Assembly (NCBI GenBank): GCA_921293015.1
Contig: OV121092.1
Coordinates: 30,635,764-30,699,763 of the forward strand
Source of the DNA: Phorcus lineatus
Taxonomy: Eukaryota; Mollusca; Gastropoda; Trochida; Trochidae
Length of the DNA: 64,000 nt
Direction of reading: 5' to 3'
The stretch's first letter is position 1. Each line of letters begins with the position of its first letter. Shown piece by piece: positions 26,501-38,437 of this stretch. A program made the translations under genes and the position numbers. The notes under the pieces were generated by a model. That model was not told where the DNA came from and did not search any database. It saw only the letters and a program-made list of their open reading frames with translations.

Positions 26501-29500
26501 TGATATATTATGAAGAAACCCTGTGTAGGTCTGAGGCAAGTTTTGACAGTAAGCCAGGTCCTTTTGTCATAGTTGCTTCTTTGTGGTGTTCAGTAAACAG
26601 TGTGACAGGTCATAAATAAATGATGAATGATGAATTAATTTCTTTGCATCCTAATCACTGTATTTGAGGTTAAAAATTAAAATATCTTTTCTTTTAAATT
26701 AGATTAATTGTTTACAGACTTAACGCTGACACGAGTGAGAGACACAGAGACATAGACAAAGACATAAAATGAGAGGCTGAGACTGAGAAACTGTGAGAGA
26801 GACAGGCGACGGTGAAAGAGGGACAGACGGTGAAAGAGGGACAGACCGAGACATAGAGACAGACAGAGACATAGAGACATAGAGACAGACAGAGACATAT
26901 AGACAGACCGAGACATATAGGCAGTCAGAGACATAGAGACAGACCGAGACATATAGGCAGTCAGAGACGTAGAGACAGACAGACATAGAGACAGTCAGAG
27001 ACATAGAGACAGACAGACATAGAGACAGTCAGAGACATAGAGACAGACCGAGACATATAGACAGTCAGAGACATAGAGACAGACAGAGATATAGGCAGAC
27101 GGAGACATATAGGCAGACGGAGACATAGAGACAGACCGAGACATTTAGACAGTCAGAGACAGATAGACACGCAGAGGATAGGTGTTTTTGTTTGCCAACA
27201 TTTGCATACAATTTCAAAAAAGATTATTTCCAGTTGATAATAACAAACGCCTATACTTGACCCTCGTGTTTACGTTGCATATTTGCAAATATGTATTAAA
27301 TAGTATATTCACAAGGATTATAAAAAGTTGTTTTTCTATCGACGTCTTATAAAAAAAGAACATCATTCAACTTAACACTTTGCACAGCGAACATGCATCA
27401 AAGTTGTATTTATATAAGAATATAAAAAGAAATTAACATGTTACCCATGGTCATGTTTTAAACATAAATGTAGTCATTTGATCTTTCTTACTACATGAAC
27501 GCTGCTTTTGCGCCCCAGTGATCACACAAAACCAAATTATGTATGCGATTTTTATACTACTTAGGTAATACTACCTGCCAAAGTCTTATTATGATTTAAG
27601 AGCGGCTGCAGATGTGTTGCTTGTGTCAAATAAGATACAACCTCAAATAAACGTCAAATATTTGTCTCATTCATGCATACATGTAACACGTAAGCAACGT
27701 TGCTTCGGTTGACTGATTTAACATCTGATATTATTTAGGGTGGTTTGTGTGTGTTACCATGTATCAGATGCTGAGGTAAACCACTGTTGTAACATGCTCA
27801 AGGACGTGATATTTTGCATGTTGTTATTTGCAGGTTGTTTAAGTTTAACTATTGTTGTTAAGAATTTGTGTATCGCTCTTCATTTCGGTAATCACAATAT
27901 GATATGAAAAAGTGCATTGCAATACGTATTGCTATATATTGGTACTCTCATATTTTAACTTCCACATACTCTCTTTAGTAAAAACAGCAATTAGAATAGA
28001 TACAAATGCTCAACTGGCCGACGTTTTGTAAAGAGAGACATTCAGTGGTTGATTTCACTTTGCCAGTTCATATTTTGCTTACAACTTCAAGTAAAATCAT
28101 GTTTTTACTTACATTTTTCTACAGTTTAAAAGGTGAATTGTTTATTTTAAAACCTCCGACATCTTAGATACTTTTAAAGGGTTTACTGGTACGTATGATG
28201 TTGTTTCTTGCTTGCAATATTCCGATACACCGATTATAATGTAGTAGAAGATGTTTTACATTTTTTTTGTCTGCCCGTATAATGATTTAATGAGAAGTAA
28301 ATATATACCACTCAGATTTTCTGATAACCCTACCTTTTATTCCTACAATGTACTTGTAAACAGTAAGGAGTATGAAATTATTCTAGATGAAGCAAAATAT
28401 GTTAAACATTGCCTATCTCTTCGCAAGACGTAGTATTTGTCGCTTTGTTATAATGTTTGTGTTTCATATGCTTTGTACATGGGCCGATGGCCTTAAACTA
28501 ATACACTATTATTATTTTTCACTCTTAGCTGTTGTAAAAGTCTACTATTTATTCACGAATGTAACTGCAAGTTGCATGTTTTGAATCAATTTGCCTGAAA
28601 TAATTTTTTGTTATAGAGCCTTTGTTTTCTTTCTGTGAAAGAAAATCATACAATCTCTTACAGTTGTTTAATAGTTATATTTGTTAATCTCTTTTGAGTG
28701 ATTATTTTTTCTTTGGCATTGGTAACTCCAATATTCACTGGAGTATAAAAGTGGTGGAAGTATGAACGTATTTCTAGAATCAAATGTCAGCTCTATTTTC
28801 TATCAAAATGAACTTACGAATTCAAAATAATGTGATGACAAAATTTTCTTAATTCCCGCTTCCAACTTCAATGCTTTGGTAGTTATTTGTTTACCAGTTT
28901 TTATACGTGTCACATTAAAAACATACGTTATGATGGAGGTACTACGTAATAGTAATGCATTCTTTATGGATATGACGTCTCTTTTCCAATTGAACCTGAT
29001 GGAATGATAATAACCCGTTCAATGTGTTTTCATTCATTCATTGATTGAAACCTTGTATCGCGTCAATACGCTCAGAGATCCTTTGTTTTTCTCGAGCATG
29101 GCATGTCAGTCTTCAATAAACATATATTTTCACCACCAACTCCCTTCGGATTATGTTATAACGACTTTCGATACTTTTCCCTTTATAAACAGGTTGTCAC
29201 GTTTTCAGGAAACTTCTACGCTATACCATGTTAGTCTTGACGTTTCTTTGTTCTCGTGTTTCGTTTACACATACGGGGTTGTAATGTTGCAGGTATTTGG
29301 ACGTTGCTGTAACATACAAGGTTCGAATCCTAAAGAGTAATAAGCACTTTTCTTATCAATCAATGTATTTAGTTTTGGGTGCTGCGGAGGAATTCTTTAC
29401 GAATTGCAAAAGGTTTCATAGCAACGCACAACCATATTATTGTTACATGCTTCCCCTGAAGTACTGAAAGTATTCTCGCTGACAAAATTCTTTGATTCGT

Positions 29501-30064
29501 CTTGCGTACTTCAAAATGATCCTCAAGCTTTTTTATGTTTATAGAAACAATGAATTTATCAAAGATTCCTTTCTAGAATTAATTTGATTGTCACAGGAAA
29601 AAGACCGAAGAAACACAGTTCATGTCATTGTCAAAATATAACTGTGACAAGAATATCAATGAAAACGACGTTGAAATTGCTGCTCTTCTATCATGAGGAA
29701 ATCAAATGTGCTTTATAAAGCATACTAATCTTTACAGAAACGCTACTGTTAGAAATAAAGTTGATAGTTGAATATCTATGAAGATAAACGTGTTATATCA
29801 CATTCTACAATTTTCCTCAAATAACCAGTATAGGAATGTTGACATATGAACCAGCGTTTCCTGACGCAATGCAATTTACAGACACATTGAATAATTTGCA
29901 AATATTGAATACACATTAAATATTATCATAATTCATGTAAATCTTCAGTTACAAAGTGTAACATAGATCCTTTGTTTATCGAGGAAACTTGGATTGACGC
30001 AATTCGTTTTTAAATTACAAACTTTATATGTAACATCAGATGCATCCTTGCAATATTAATCGTT
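23561..30064. other. Non-coding apart from the AGACA minisatellite
   Basis: Minus-strand frame 24468-24860 (130 codons) has no recognisable motif and a composition expected of chance AT-rich sequence. Small repeat gggcgtat x3 at about 26441-26470. Confidence 0.5.
26738..27175. repeat. AGACA-rich minisatellite
   Basis: Variable 18-28 bp units built from gagacatagagacagaccgag, agacatataggcagtcag and gagacagacagac. On the minus strand it gives long S/V/C/L/Y open frames, which are artefacts. Confidence 0.9.
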
Positions 30065-30436
30065 TACCGTATTCGACGTGATAAGCGCCCGGGGCGCTTC
30101 AAAAAATTGATAAAAGGGGGCGCTAATTAAAACGATAAAAATTGTCCTCAAGTTTAGTCTTGAAAGTGTTTTCTTACGATACACATGTCTTTGAAATATG
30201 GTTTTATAAGTTTTATCATTTTGGTGGTGGCTGGGGGTCTTGAAATACCCTGTATTCTTCACTTTAGTGGAAGTAAAAGACTTATTGCAAGACTGAAAAA
30301 CCTTCCTCAATGAATCAGCATGCAAGGTAAGCAATGTTGATAGGTGGGCGCTAAATCAGGACGCATATTGTTCACTCAAAAACGTGGTGGGTGGGCGCTT
30401 ATAGGGGAGTGGGCGGTTATTAAGTCGAATACGGTA
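30065..30436. mobile_element. MITE C with TACCGTATTCGAC termini
   Basis: The left terminus TACCGTATTCGACgTgATAAgCGCCC is inverse to the right terminus (gggcggttattaagtcgaatacggta): a 13-bp perfect TIR plus a longer imperfect part. About 372 bp and GC-rich at both ends (ggggcgc, gtgggcgct). No clear target duplication was seen. No transposase is encoded. Confidence 0.75.
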
Positions 30437-30760
30437 GTTGTCGTTCCATGAATGTTTGATACTACCGACTTAGTGATAAATATTTGAAAAAAAGTTTTCA
30501 AAGGTGAGACAGTTGATGTTGAAAAAATTTACATATGTTGATGTAATGTGCTACATCATCGTATTATTATCCACAGAGCTCCTAAGATACCCTGATGTTA
30601 ATCAGACAATGCTTCGTATCGCTGACAACTGGTTGTTTGCAGTATGTTTCAGTCAATCTAAAGGGTTGTGAAGAGTTTGAAACTAATCTTATTCGGGCAG
30701 TGCCGATAACTACTTGTGAGTCCTTCCATTAGCTGCTTATACCTACAACTTATTAGACTG

Positions 30761-31185
30761 ATAGACATCAGCGTATAGTCGGAGCCCTGAGGACACAAAT
30801 ACGCCGATGTTATATGGTAATGTCCGTCTATATAATAACCCCTGAAAGCTTAACCTCTCCACTTCTCAAGTCATATCTTCTATTGCTAGTTTTGAGACAA
30901 ATGACATCTGGATTTCAATGAAAGAGCTCAGAGGTTAAACTTTAAGTAACAGACTACTTCTGCCCAAATAAATAATAGACACCAGCGTATAGTCAGAGCC
31001 CTGTGGATACAAATACGCCGATGTTATATGGTAATGTCAGTACGCCCTGAAAGCTTAACCTCTCCATTTCTCAAGTCATATCTTCTATTGCTATTTCTGA
31101 TATAATATGGCGACATCCGGATTTCATTGAAATAGCTCAGAGGGTAAACTTTGAGTAAGAGATTACTTCTGCCCAAATAAATAAA
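30761..31185. repeat. Two-copy tandem duplication, about 213 bp
   Basis: Copies 30761-30973 and 30974-31185 share atagacaycagcgtatagtc, acaaatacgccgatgttata, ctgaaagcttaacctctcca and a shared end ttctgcccaaataaata. Divergence is modest, with a small indel in the middle. Confidence 0.9.
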
Positions 31186-34100
31186 ACCCTAACTCCCTTT
31201 TCTACAGAATTATTAGTAATAAAAGGATTTGGAGCACCGCACAGGCGAAGGAACTTAAGTCCTTCCAATGTCATTAGCCTTGCACAACTTAGTTACATTT
31301 CATCAAATCAGGATTCCTTATTGTTAGCATAATAAAAGATATTGAACGTAAACGGATTAAGTGAGAAGACTTGTGTGACCTCTTTGAAACGTAATTCAAC
31401 GCATTTGTTAAAACTTGCTTTAAGGTTCATGTAACCGGTGAAAGGAAAATATCTCCAAACGGGTAACTCAATTCAAATCTTTCTATGTAATCTCTGTTAT
31501 CATTTCCGTTATCACTCTTTTCAGTGTAGTCTATTCAGGAGTGAAATTTTACCATCCGAATTATAGCCCTTGCTTTTATCCATAAAATTATGGTATTGTC
31601 ATTATATCAAAATTTATTTTTCACAGATACGATATGTGCGTATCGCACAAATGAAAGAGCAAGAGTCTTCCAGAAATGGCCAAAAATTTACTGCAGCCAG
31701 TCACGTTCTCTGTTTGACGTCAAAGAAGGCTTATGTATTGCAACAATGGTTATAAGTGAAAAGAGAAAGAGAAAAAGAGAAAATTGTTGTCGTTGATCAG
31801 TGGGTTAAACACCAAACGTTACAAGAATGATCTGAAAATGAAAATTTTCGAAAAAGACTCAAGTGACGTGTAATAAAACCTTTTTCATCCGCCATTCATA
31901 ACAAAACAAAACAAAAACATTTCATCATTTACACTTTATTAGTCCCTATAATTGATACTTTGTACCCATTTCCGTTACTTAAATTAAATACCACATATGT
32001 ACACGGCACGGACCCGCTAGGCAGTCACGTGGTCACTCTGTCTTGATCACGTGACGTATCACGTGACCAACTCTTTTCTACGACTTACACCAATCGAAAT
32101 AACATTTTACTACGTACAGAATTGACATGGAGAATATTCTTGAAATAAAACTCTCTAAATAATTTCTGAATATTCTCCAAGTTAATTTCACTGTCATTTT
32201 GACTCGTCAAAAATCTTGAATTCTCCTCATGTTGTAAACATTTGAATAATTGAATAAATGACAAAAATTATAAAAAATATCGAACTATAATAAGTTGAAA
32301 AAAAGAATTTGGATAGTAGATATATACCCTAAAATATTCGTAACTATTATAACCGAAAAGATTTCATATGTCATGAATTTACATGCAACAGTTCTTAATA
32401 TAATCAAAATAAAGAAAAAATTAGTAACAAAATAAATAAGTATAATAGTATTCCATTTATCTTTACGAATGTGCAGTTTTGAAAGGACACTTTATGAATG
32501 ATTACAATTGTAAGTTCCAAAATGTACGTTTTACCAATTAAATACGACGTAACAAAATATTACATTCACTTAATAACATTTAACATCTTTGTAACAGAGA
32601 TTGTTAACAACTTATCTGATGTGGCAACCTGGCATATGATTATATTGAAAACTATTTAATAAATGTAAAATGTTGGTTTACGCTTAGGTAACCAAAAATG
32701 ACTATTTTGAAGGAGGAACGCAAATCTTCTTCAAACCACTTCAATCGTTTGGTCGTTTACGTTATTTAGTAATTATCTAAATGTCAATATGTATAATGTT
32801 CAATATATGATATACCAATGTAAGAAATATTAAAGCACTGTATTATGCTTGATATCCTCAGTTCATGAGAACATTCCAAAAGGTCTACGAGAAGACATAA
32901 CGGAGCATGATTTGATTATTGGTAAATGGTAATATGATATTTGCCTAGTTCTTTCTATAAACTCTGAAAATAATCTTTATAATTGTGATTTGATACTAAA
33001 TTTCAAATTCATAAAGGCATACACCAGAATAGATATTTGAAAGGTCAAGATGACCCGTAGAGAATTATATATCAAGGACTTTGACAAGAAGATTACAAAA
33101 TGGCTTAATATTCTGATCATCAAAATCGAAAAAGAAAAAGTTCTTTTTAAAATTTTCAACACAATTTAAACTTCATCTAGTATGTTTCAAATTCATAAAA
33201 GCATTTAACATAAGAAGAAATTTACCAAAGGTCAAGTCTGTAAAAGGTTGTGAAATGGAACTCAAAACTTGTTTAATATCAAAGATATTAAAACATTATG
33301 TGAAGTGTCATATTCATATGTGACCGATATTTTTAAAGTGTCGTGACATAAAACCCTATCTGACATTTAAGATTTTCTCATTCCAAATTAAATCTTTAAA
33401 ATATTTTGCCAGAAAATAACTTTATTGCTTTTTTATTTCATTAGTCGCCATACTAGTTACATATTTTTAATAGTTGAAAAAACCAAAGTTTAGTTTTGTC
33501 TCTAACTGAAATCAGTTCTACTAATGGTTTAAGGTTCCACTCTCTTCATTGTCACGTGTTTTTTTTTAAATTTATCATTTAAACAAAAAAAATTCAAAGG
33601 GAAAGTATATAATCTTACGAAAAGGAAAGCCAGTGCTACTATCGTTTTTAACTAGGGATCACTTTCAATAATTCAAAACAAAACGTGTAAACACTAAAAT
33701 GGCTGCATGCAGTTTTAGCGAGATACGAGATATTTTTTCTTATAAATGTGATAATCAGGTTGACAATGTGACATCTATTCATCTATAGCTAATGCATTTC
33801 GCATAAACTAATATTTGAAAAATATTTTAAAGAAATCAAATTTCTAAAAAAATGCTGTACAGTTTGTACTATGAACTAAAATGCAAAATAATATTTACGT
33901 GGAGAAAATTACACATATACCCTTCCAAATCCCGTATTTGAACCCTTCCAGGTCGAAAGTATTAATGACATTTGCAAATTCGTGACATTAAATAAAAGAT
34001 TAATATACATATTCTTCGTACAACATGAAGAGAATCCGTTCTTGCTAAATCCATGTTTAAAGCTCTTAAATGGAAAACGTTCAAGCCTACTTGCAGCAAT

Positions 34101-36129
34101 TGGATTGAAAAGCATTATTTTATTTCAAAGGTATTTGAATGATTCAATATTAAATGATATATTAGCATGACACATGATATAAATATGGAATATTTCTCTA
34201 CGTTGGAAAGCAGAATCGATTCTGCAGAATAGAAATATTTATTTTTAATTTTGAATGGCAAAACGTCTTATGTTAAATGTAAATTTAATTTTATTTGCAA
34301 ATTGAGAAACATATTGTTTCTGATTCAGAATATTTCAAAGGAATTGGTTTTCATAAACAATTCCAAAAAAATTATATTTTCAGACAGAATATATATGGTA
34401 TAAATGAAATTTCAAAATCTAACCATAAAACAAATAATTTGCTTTACATATTTTGACCAAATCAAAAAAGCTTAAAGTCTGGTACTTCGCAAAGCAATGT
34501 CAAATCATTATTGTCAGTCCAATTGCTGCAAATACAACTCTTTTCAGGATATTCAATTTTGTAAACAAACTAAGACAAACACTATTACACAATGAGTGGT
34601 ATATAGGGGCTGTTCCGTCACTGACGGTATATTTGCTTTCAAATAAAAGTGATTATATATGAAATAAGAAAATATTATGGGTAAATCATGAAATGGTAAA
34701 ACTGGCTTTGAAGTCTCCCAAACGAAGCACTCGTTGTTAAAAATTGTGACAAATAATTAAAAGTTCTAATCTAATGTTCAGAATTTTCAAATTCCTGACA
34801 AGGTCTTAAATATTTAGGTAAAAAACAACAATGATAAAAACGGGTCTTAACAATCACAATACTGTGGTAAATATTCCCTATAAGCCTAAACTGTAAAACT
34901 ACATGCCTGTAACAAACAAAACTTAAATATCGTTTTGTAAAAGTGTACTCTTGGTCATATGACCATATATACTGAATAAAGCTCTTATTAAAGCTAAAAT
35001 GACAAAAAGGTCCGATTACATGTTCCAATGGAAAAAAGCGATCCACAGTACCATGAACACGTTGCTACCTAACATTTAATCTGTTATTCTCATACAATAA
35101 ACAACTAAAATACCTGAAAAATAACAAATAAAACTTGGCAAGCTTCGATTACTTTTCAAATTTCAAATATCTTCTAAATATGCTGAAAAACAACAACAAT
35201 ACCAACAACATAATGTAAAACATTCTAAATTCAAACTTCACGCAGACTATTCGGGGAATTTATCATGATAAAGAAGACCATGTATCTATTTTTTTAATCT
35301 CTTTGCGATTCGAAGATTAACAAACATTATTCAACGTAGGTTACACAAATATTTCGTTTGAATGAATTCAAAGCCAATTTAAAACCGAAGGTTAGGAAAT
35401 GCCAGTGTTTTTGTATTGCTGGTGATAACAGGTGTTATCATGTTAGGCGTATGATCAGGATGAACAAAACTGTAAATAAAAAACAGGTTTTGATGTGCAT
35501 CTTGCTCAATCAGGTATAATAACCAGCGAGGGTCCTACTCTTTCCTGATTGCTTTCGCAGGATAAGCCTCGTACCTCTACCTCCTCGTAACTCTTAGCTT
35601 TGTACATGCTCATCGGTACTTGTATCCAGGTAGTGCCAATACTTGATTTAGGTCATATCCGGTGAAGACAACCATTGATTTTAAGAGCATTAGAATATAC
35701 TCTGATTTAGCAAGATGTTACATGTTATTAAACAAAATGTCCATAGGACAATATATTCAACCTAAGATATAAAGTAATCATCATGAATTATGAAAATGTT
35801 TTTTGAATAGTAAGGAGCTGGTAAATGAAAAATATAACACTGTGCGACTTTCAAAGACAAGTTAAAATATATTTGTTTAATGTGGGTCACAATGAAATAT
35901 AATTTGATATCACAAATTGTCCTCTTAAATTCAGTAAGGATTTTTACATGAAATATAATTTGTTGCATCATAGAAATAAAACAAAAATTAATTATTTTTA
36001 AAATCATTATTTTATTTTTTATTCAATCAACTATTTGCTGTTAGCTGCAAACTCAAAGTGTATTTTAAAATACACTTGGTAAGTTCAAAAAATAACTCTT
36101 AGAAAATATTCTAAAAAGCCACATACATT
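31186..36129. other. Non-coding; E-box triplet
   Basis: Nothing recognisable except the E-boxes at 32.03 kb, a possible MITE B-like relic near 33.5-33.8 kb (aaaatggctgcatgcag), and a GC-richer block 35.4-35.66 kb containing the palindrome gataacaggtgttatc. Confidence 0.45.
32026..32065. promoter_or_regulatory. Triplet of TCACGTG E-boxes
   Basis: CACGTG at 32026, 32048 and 32060, each within agTCACGTGgtcac or atCACGTGac context. These resemble CLEAR/M-box sites of MITF/TFE bHLH-ZIP factors. No gene start is visible beside them. Confidence 0.4.
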
Positions 36130-37642
36130 GAATTTATTTCTCTTTTACGATATAGTGACATTTCTTAGACTCATAACATAATCCTATAAACCATTCTTTC
36201 CAAAAACAAAAACACCTCTTTCAAAGTTTTGCTTTTCTGTATAAATCTAATTATAATTTTCGAATGACATGCAAATCTGTCAGTAAAATTATATTTCTGA
36301 AAAAGAAATTCTTCACAGAAATATAAATTAACAAAAAACAGACATTCCGATCAATAAGCTTCTCCCCAGATATTAAAGCTTCCGGGTTATCGATCGGAAA
36401 TGCGAAGGCTGGGTCATCTTGACCTTGCAGGCGTCCTTGAGCGACAGAATAGCGCATCCGTAGGATTCGGATGAGTATATACGAGTAATATTTTCTAAAA
36501 ATTCAAAGGGAAACTGTTTTGTGCTTTTGTGTAAATATTTCCTTAGATTAAATGATATATTCGAAAAATCTTATCAAATTTAGGCGATTTGTCAACATCC
36601 TATTATATCTAATTGTGACCTCAATAATGATAATGATTTGAATCAATCTTGCGCATATTTTAAAGTTAAAAACACATTAAAGGTTTGGAGACAATTTGTA
36701 AACCTTTTTTCAAGACCCAGTTCATGTGAATACTAAATATCCATTTAACTCGAAACAAGCTATAGTATATCAACTATTTTGCAAAATGTGAAATCAAATA
36801 TTGTTTTTCATTGATTGAGACTAAAAACGTCTAATTCCATTTCTGCCTTATTTCACATCATGCCCTATCGACAGAATGAATACTAATGATAGATAAGAAT
36901 GACGTCAATGGCGGTGACGTCAGATCTTAATCCGATGACGCAGGCTACACGCTAATCCACGGTGAACACAGTATAATCCATGAAGAACAAGACGGTAATA
37001 TATCCAAATATATAAGGATCCAATAGGGTGAATGATATGACGTCATAATCACTGACATGGCGTCATAAACAATGTGTGACATCACAATGAAAGATGGGAT
37101 GTCTCACAAACAGTACATCAGCAACAAATGAACACTTTTATCACTCATGGTTGTGATTCAAAAGAAATTAGATTATGTATACCATTTGGTGTTTATATTT
37201 ATATCACACACAAATCTGCTACTGATTACAATCCACCTACGGCGGTGAGACATGGAAATGACGTCATATCAAATTTCTGTGAAACGACATGATAAGTAGA
37301 ATCAACTCCTTTGTGAACGAATGAGTAAGTGACATAATCCGTCAAAAACACCTCCAATGCGATGTCATAGCTATGACGTCACAGAAACATCACTATCTTC
37401 CATTATCAATGCAACATGATGACGTCGGCGTGTAATAAAATAATCCGACGTCTTTCCGAGTGAAAAACAATGATAACATGACGTCATGTAATGTAATACA
37501 ACAGATGACGTCATCAGAATATGACAGCACATATTTTCATAATATATATATTTATATATTCCATATATAGCTGCGTGAAAAACACATCTCGTTCACAACT
37601 CGACAATACTTCCCTTGGAACATCTACATGAATATTTCCATA
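36130..37642 (-). other. Probable 3' UTR and downstream flank of the BMI1-like gene
   Basis: No coding potential is seen between the stop at 37643 and 36.1 kb. A candidate polyadenylation signal (AATAAA on the minus strand) lies at 36133-36138; more TTTATT matches occur near 36.0 kb. The CRE cluster listed separately is within this stretch. The real transcript end is unknown. Confidence 0.35.
36900..37513. promoter_or_regulatory. Cluster of seven perfect TGACGTCA (CRE) palindromes
   Basis: Exact TGACGTCA lies at 36900, 36915, 37038, 37259, 37374, 37479 and 37506 (first base). Near matches are also present: atgacgcag about 36933, ggcgtcat about 37059, tgacatca about 37078 and gatgacgtcgg about 37420. 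TGACGTCA is the full CREB/ATF site. An 8-mer should appear about 0.01 times in 620 bp by chance. It lies immediately 3' of the BMI1-like coding region, so it is either in the 3' UTR or a downstream enhancer. Function is inferred. Confidence 0.6.
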
Positions 37643-38437
37643 TTAGGAAGGCTGGGAATAATCTAACGGCATCACATACGTATCCGATTTCATGTCTGGG
37701 TGGCAATGATCCGCTGGAACTTTGAAATGACCATTCATAATCAAGTCACTTGGCCCGTGCCATTTGATGGGTGTGACATGCTCGGATTCACTCGGCCGAC
37801 GGCTTTCTGTACCGGGCGAACTCTCGTACTCCGTCGGAGAATCGCTGCATTGACCACTTCGGGTGAATCCATTATTTTCCGGCGGGGTTTGACTGGGAGA
37901 GAATTCTTTTTCTTCTTTGTCTGGCGTATCCGCTTCGGACATGGAATAGTCTATTGCCGATTCCTTTTCACTGGTATTTCCGTTGGTGGTTTCCGATGCA
38001 ACCGCCGATGCCGCCGCCGCGGCAGCCGCCGCTTCTTGGCATTCAGTACACGAGGTAACTTTCTCGCCTTCGTTCGAATTCACAACGTCTATTTCTTTTT
38101 CCGAGTCGGCGCTGACATCATCACTTTTTGAGCACGATGACGTCATAGTCTCTTCCGGTTCCGGAAGACTTTCGCCCTTCTCGACGGATTCTGTAACTTT
38201 TTCCGAATCCCCGTTTTGAAGACTGTCTCCGTTTTGAAAAGTATCCGGTTTATTTGGTTTTTGTGGAGTTTCGCTTTTATTTGGTTTCGACGACGAGGGG
38301 CAATCGGAATTGTCCTTGCTGTTCTTTTGAGGGACTTCTCGATCGTCCGTGTTTCGGGCACCTTCGCTAAGTTCCGGCAGTTTCCGCTTCTTTGGTAGAA
38401 TGCGATAAAATGAGTAAAACAGTTTGAGAATTCCTTG
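37643..38437 (-). CDS. BMI1: BMI1-like terminal exon: end of RAWUL plus acidic Ser-rich tail
   Basis: 795 nt including the TAA stop. It starts after the acceptor ttttcag|CAAGG. Residues 1-18, [18 protein letters not shown], replace the NGPLPLKYRVRP strand of vertebrate RAWUL. A PKKRK cluster (possible nuclear signal) follows, then about 240 residues rich in Ser, Glu, Lys and Pro. These include a repeated [12 protein letters not shown], an alanine run of about 8 with a split poly-Ala, and several SP/TP sites. The tail ends [11 protein letters not shown]. It looks intrinsically disordered. In-frame codons upstream of 38437 on this strand are intron. Confidence 0.92.
   Translation of the reverse strand, partial: QGILKLFYSFYRILPKKRKLPELSEGARNTDDREVPQKNSKDNSDCPSSSKPNKSETPQKPNKPDTFQNGDSLQNGDSEKVTESVEKGESLPEPEETMTSSCSKSDDVSADSEKEIDVVNSNEGEKVTSCTECQEAAAAAAAASAVASETTNGNTSEKESAIDYSMSEADTPDKEEKEFSPSQTPPENNGFTRSGQCSDSPTEYESSPGTESRRPSESEHVTPIKWHGPSDLIMNGHFKVPADHCHPDMKSDTYVMPLDYSQPS

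Noticed and set aside
26704-27004. Minus-strand frames rich in SVCLYVS repeats
   Set aside because: Translation of the AGACA minisatellite in two frames.
29280-29340. Possible tRNA: ggttcgaatcc B-box-like sequence
   Set aside because: No matching A box or cloverleaf could be drawn; probably chance or a very old relic.
37700-38398. Plus-strand frames up to 143 codons opposite the terminal BMI1-like exon
   Set aside because: Shadows of the real minus-strand coding exon.
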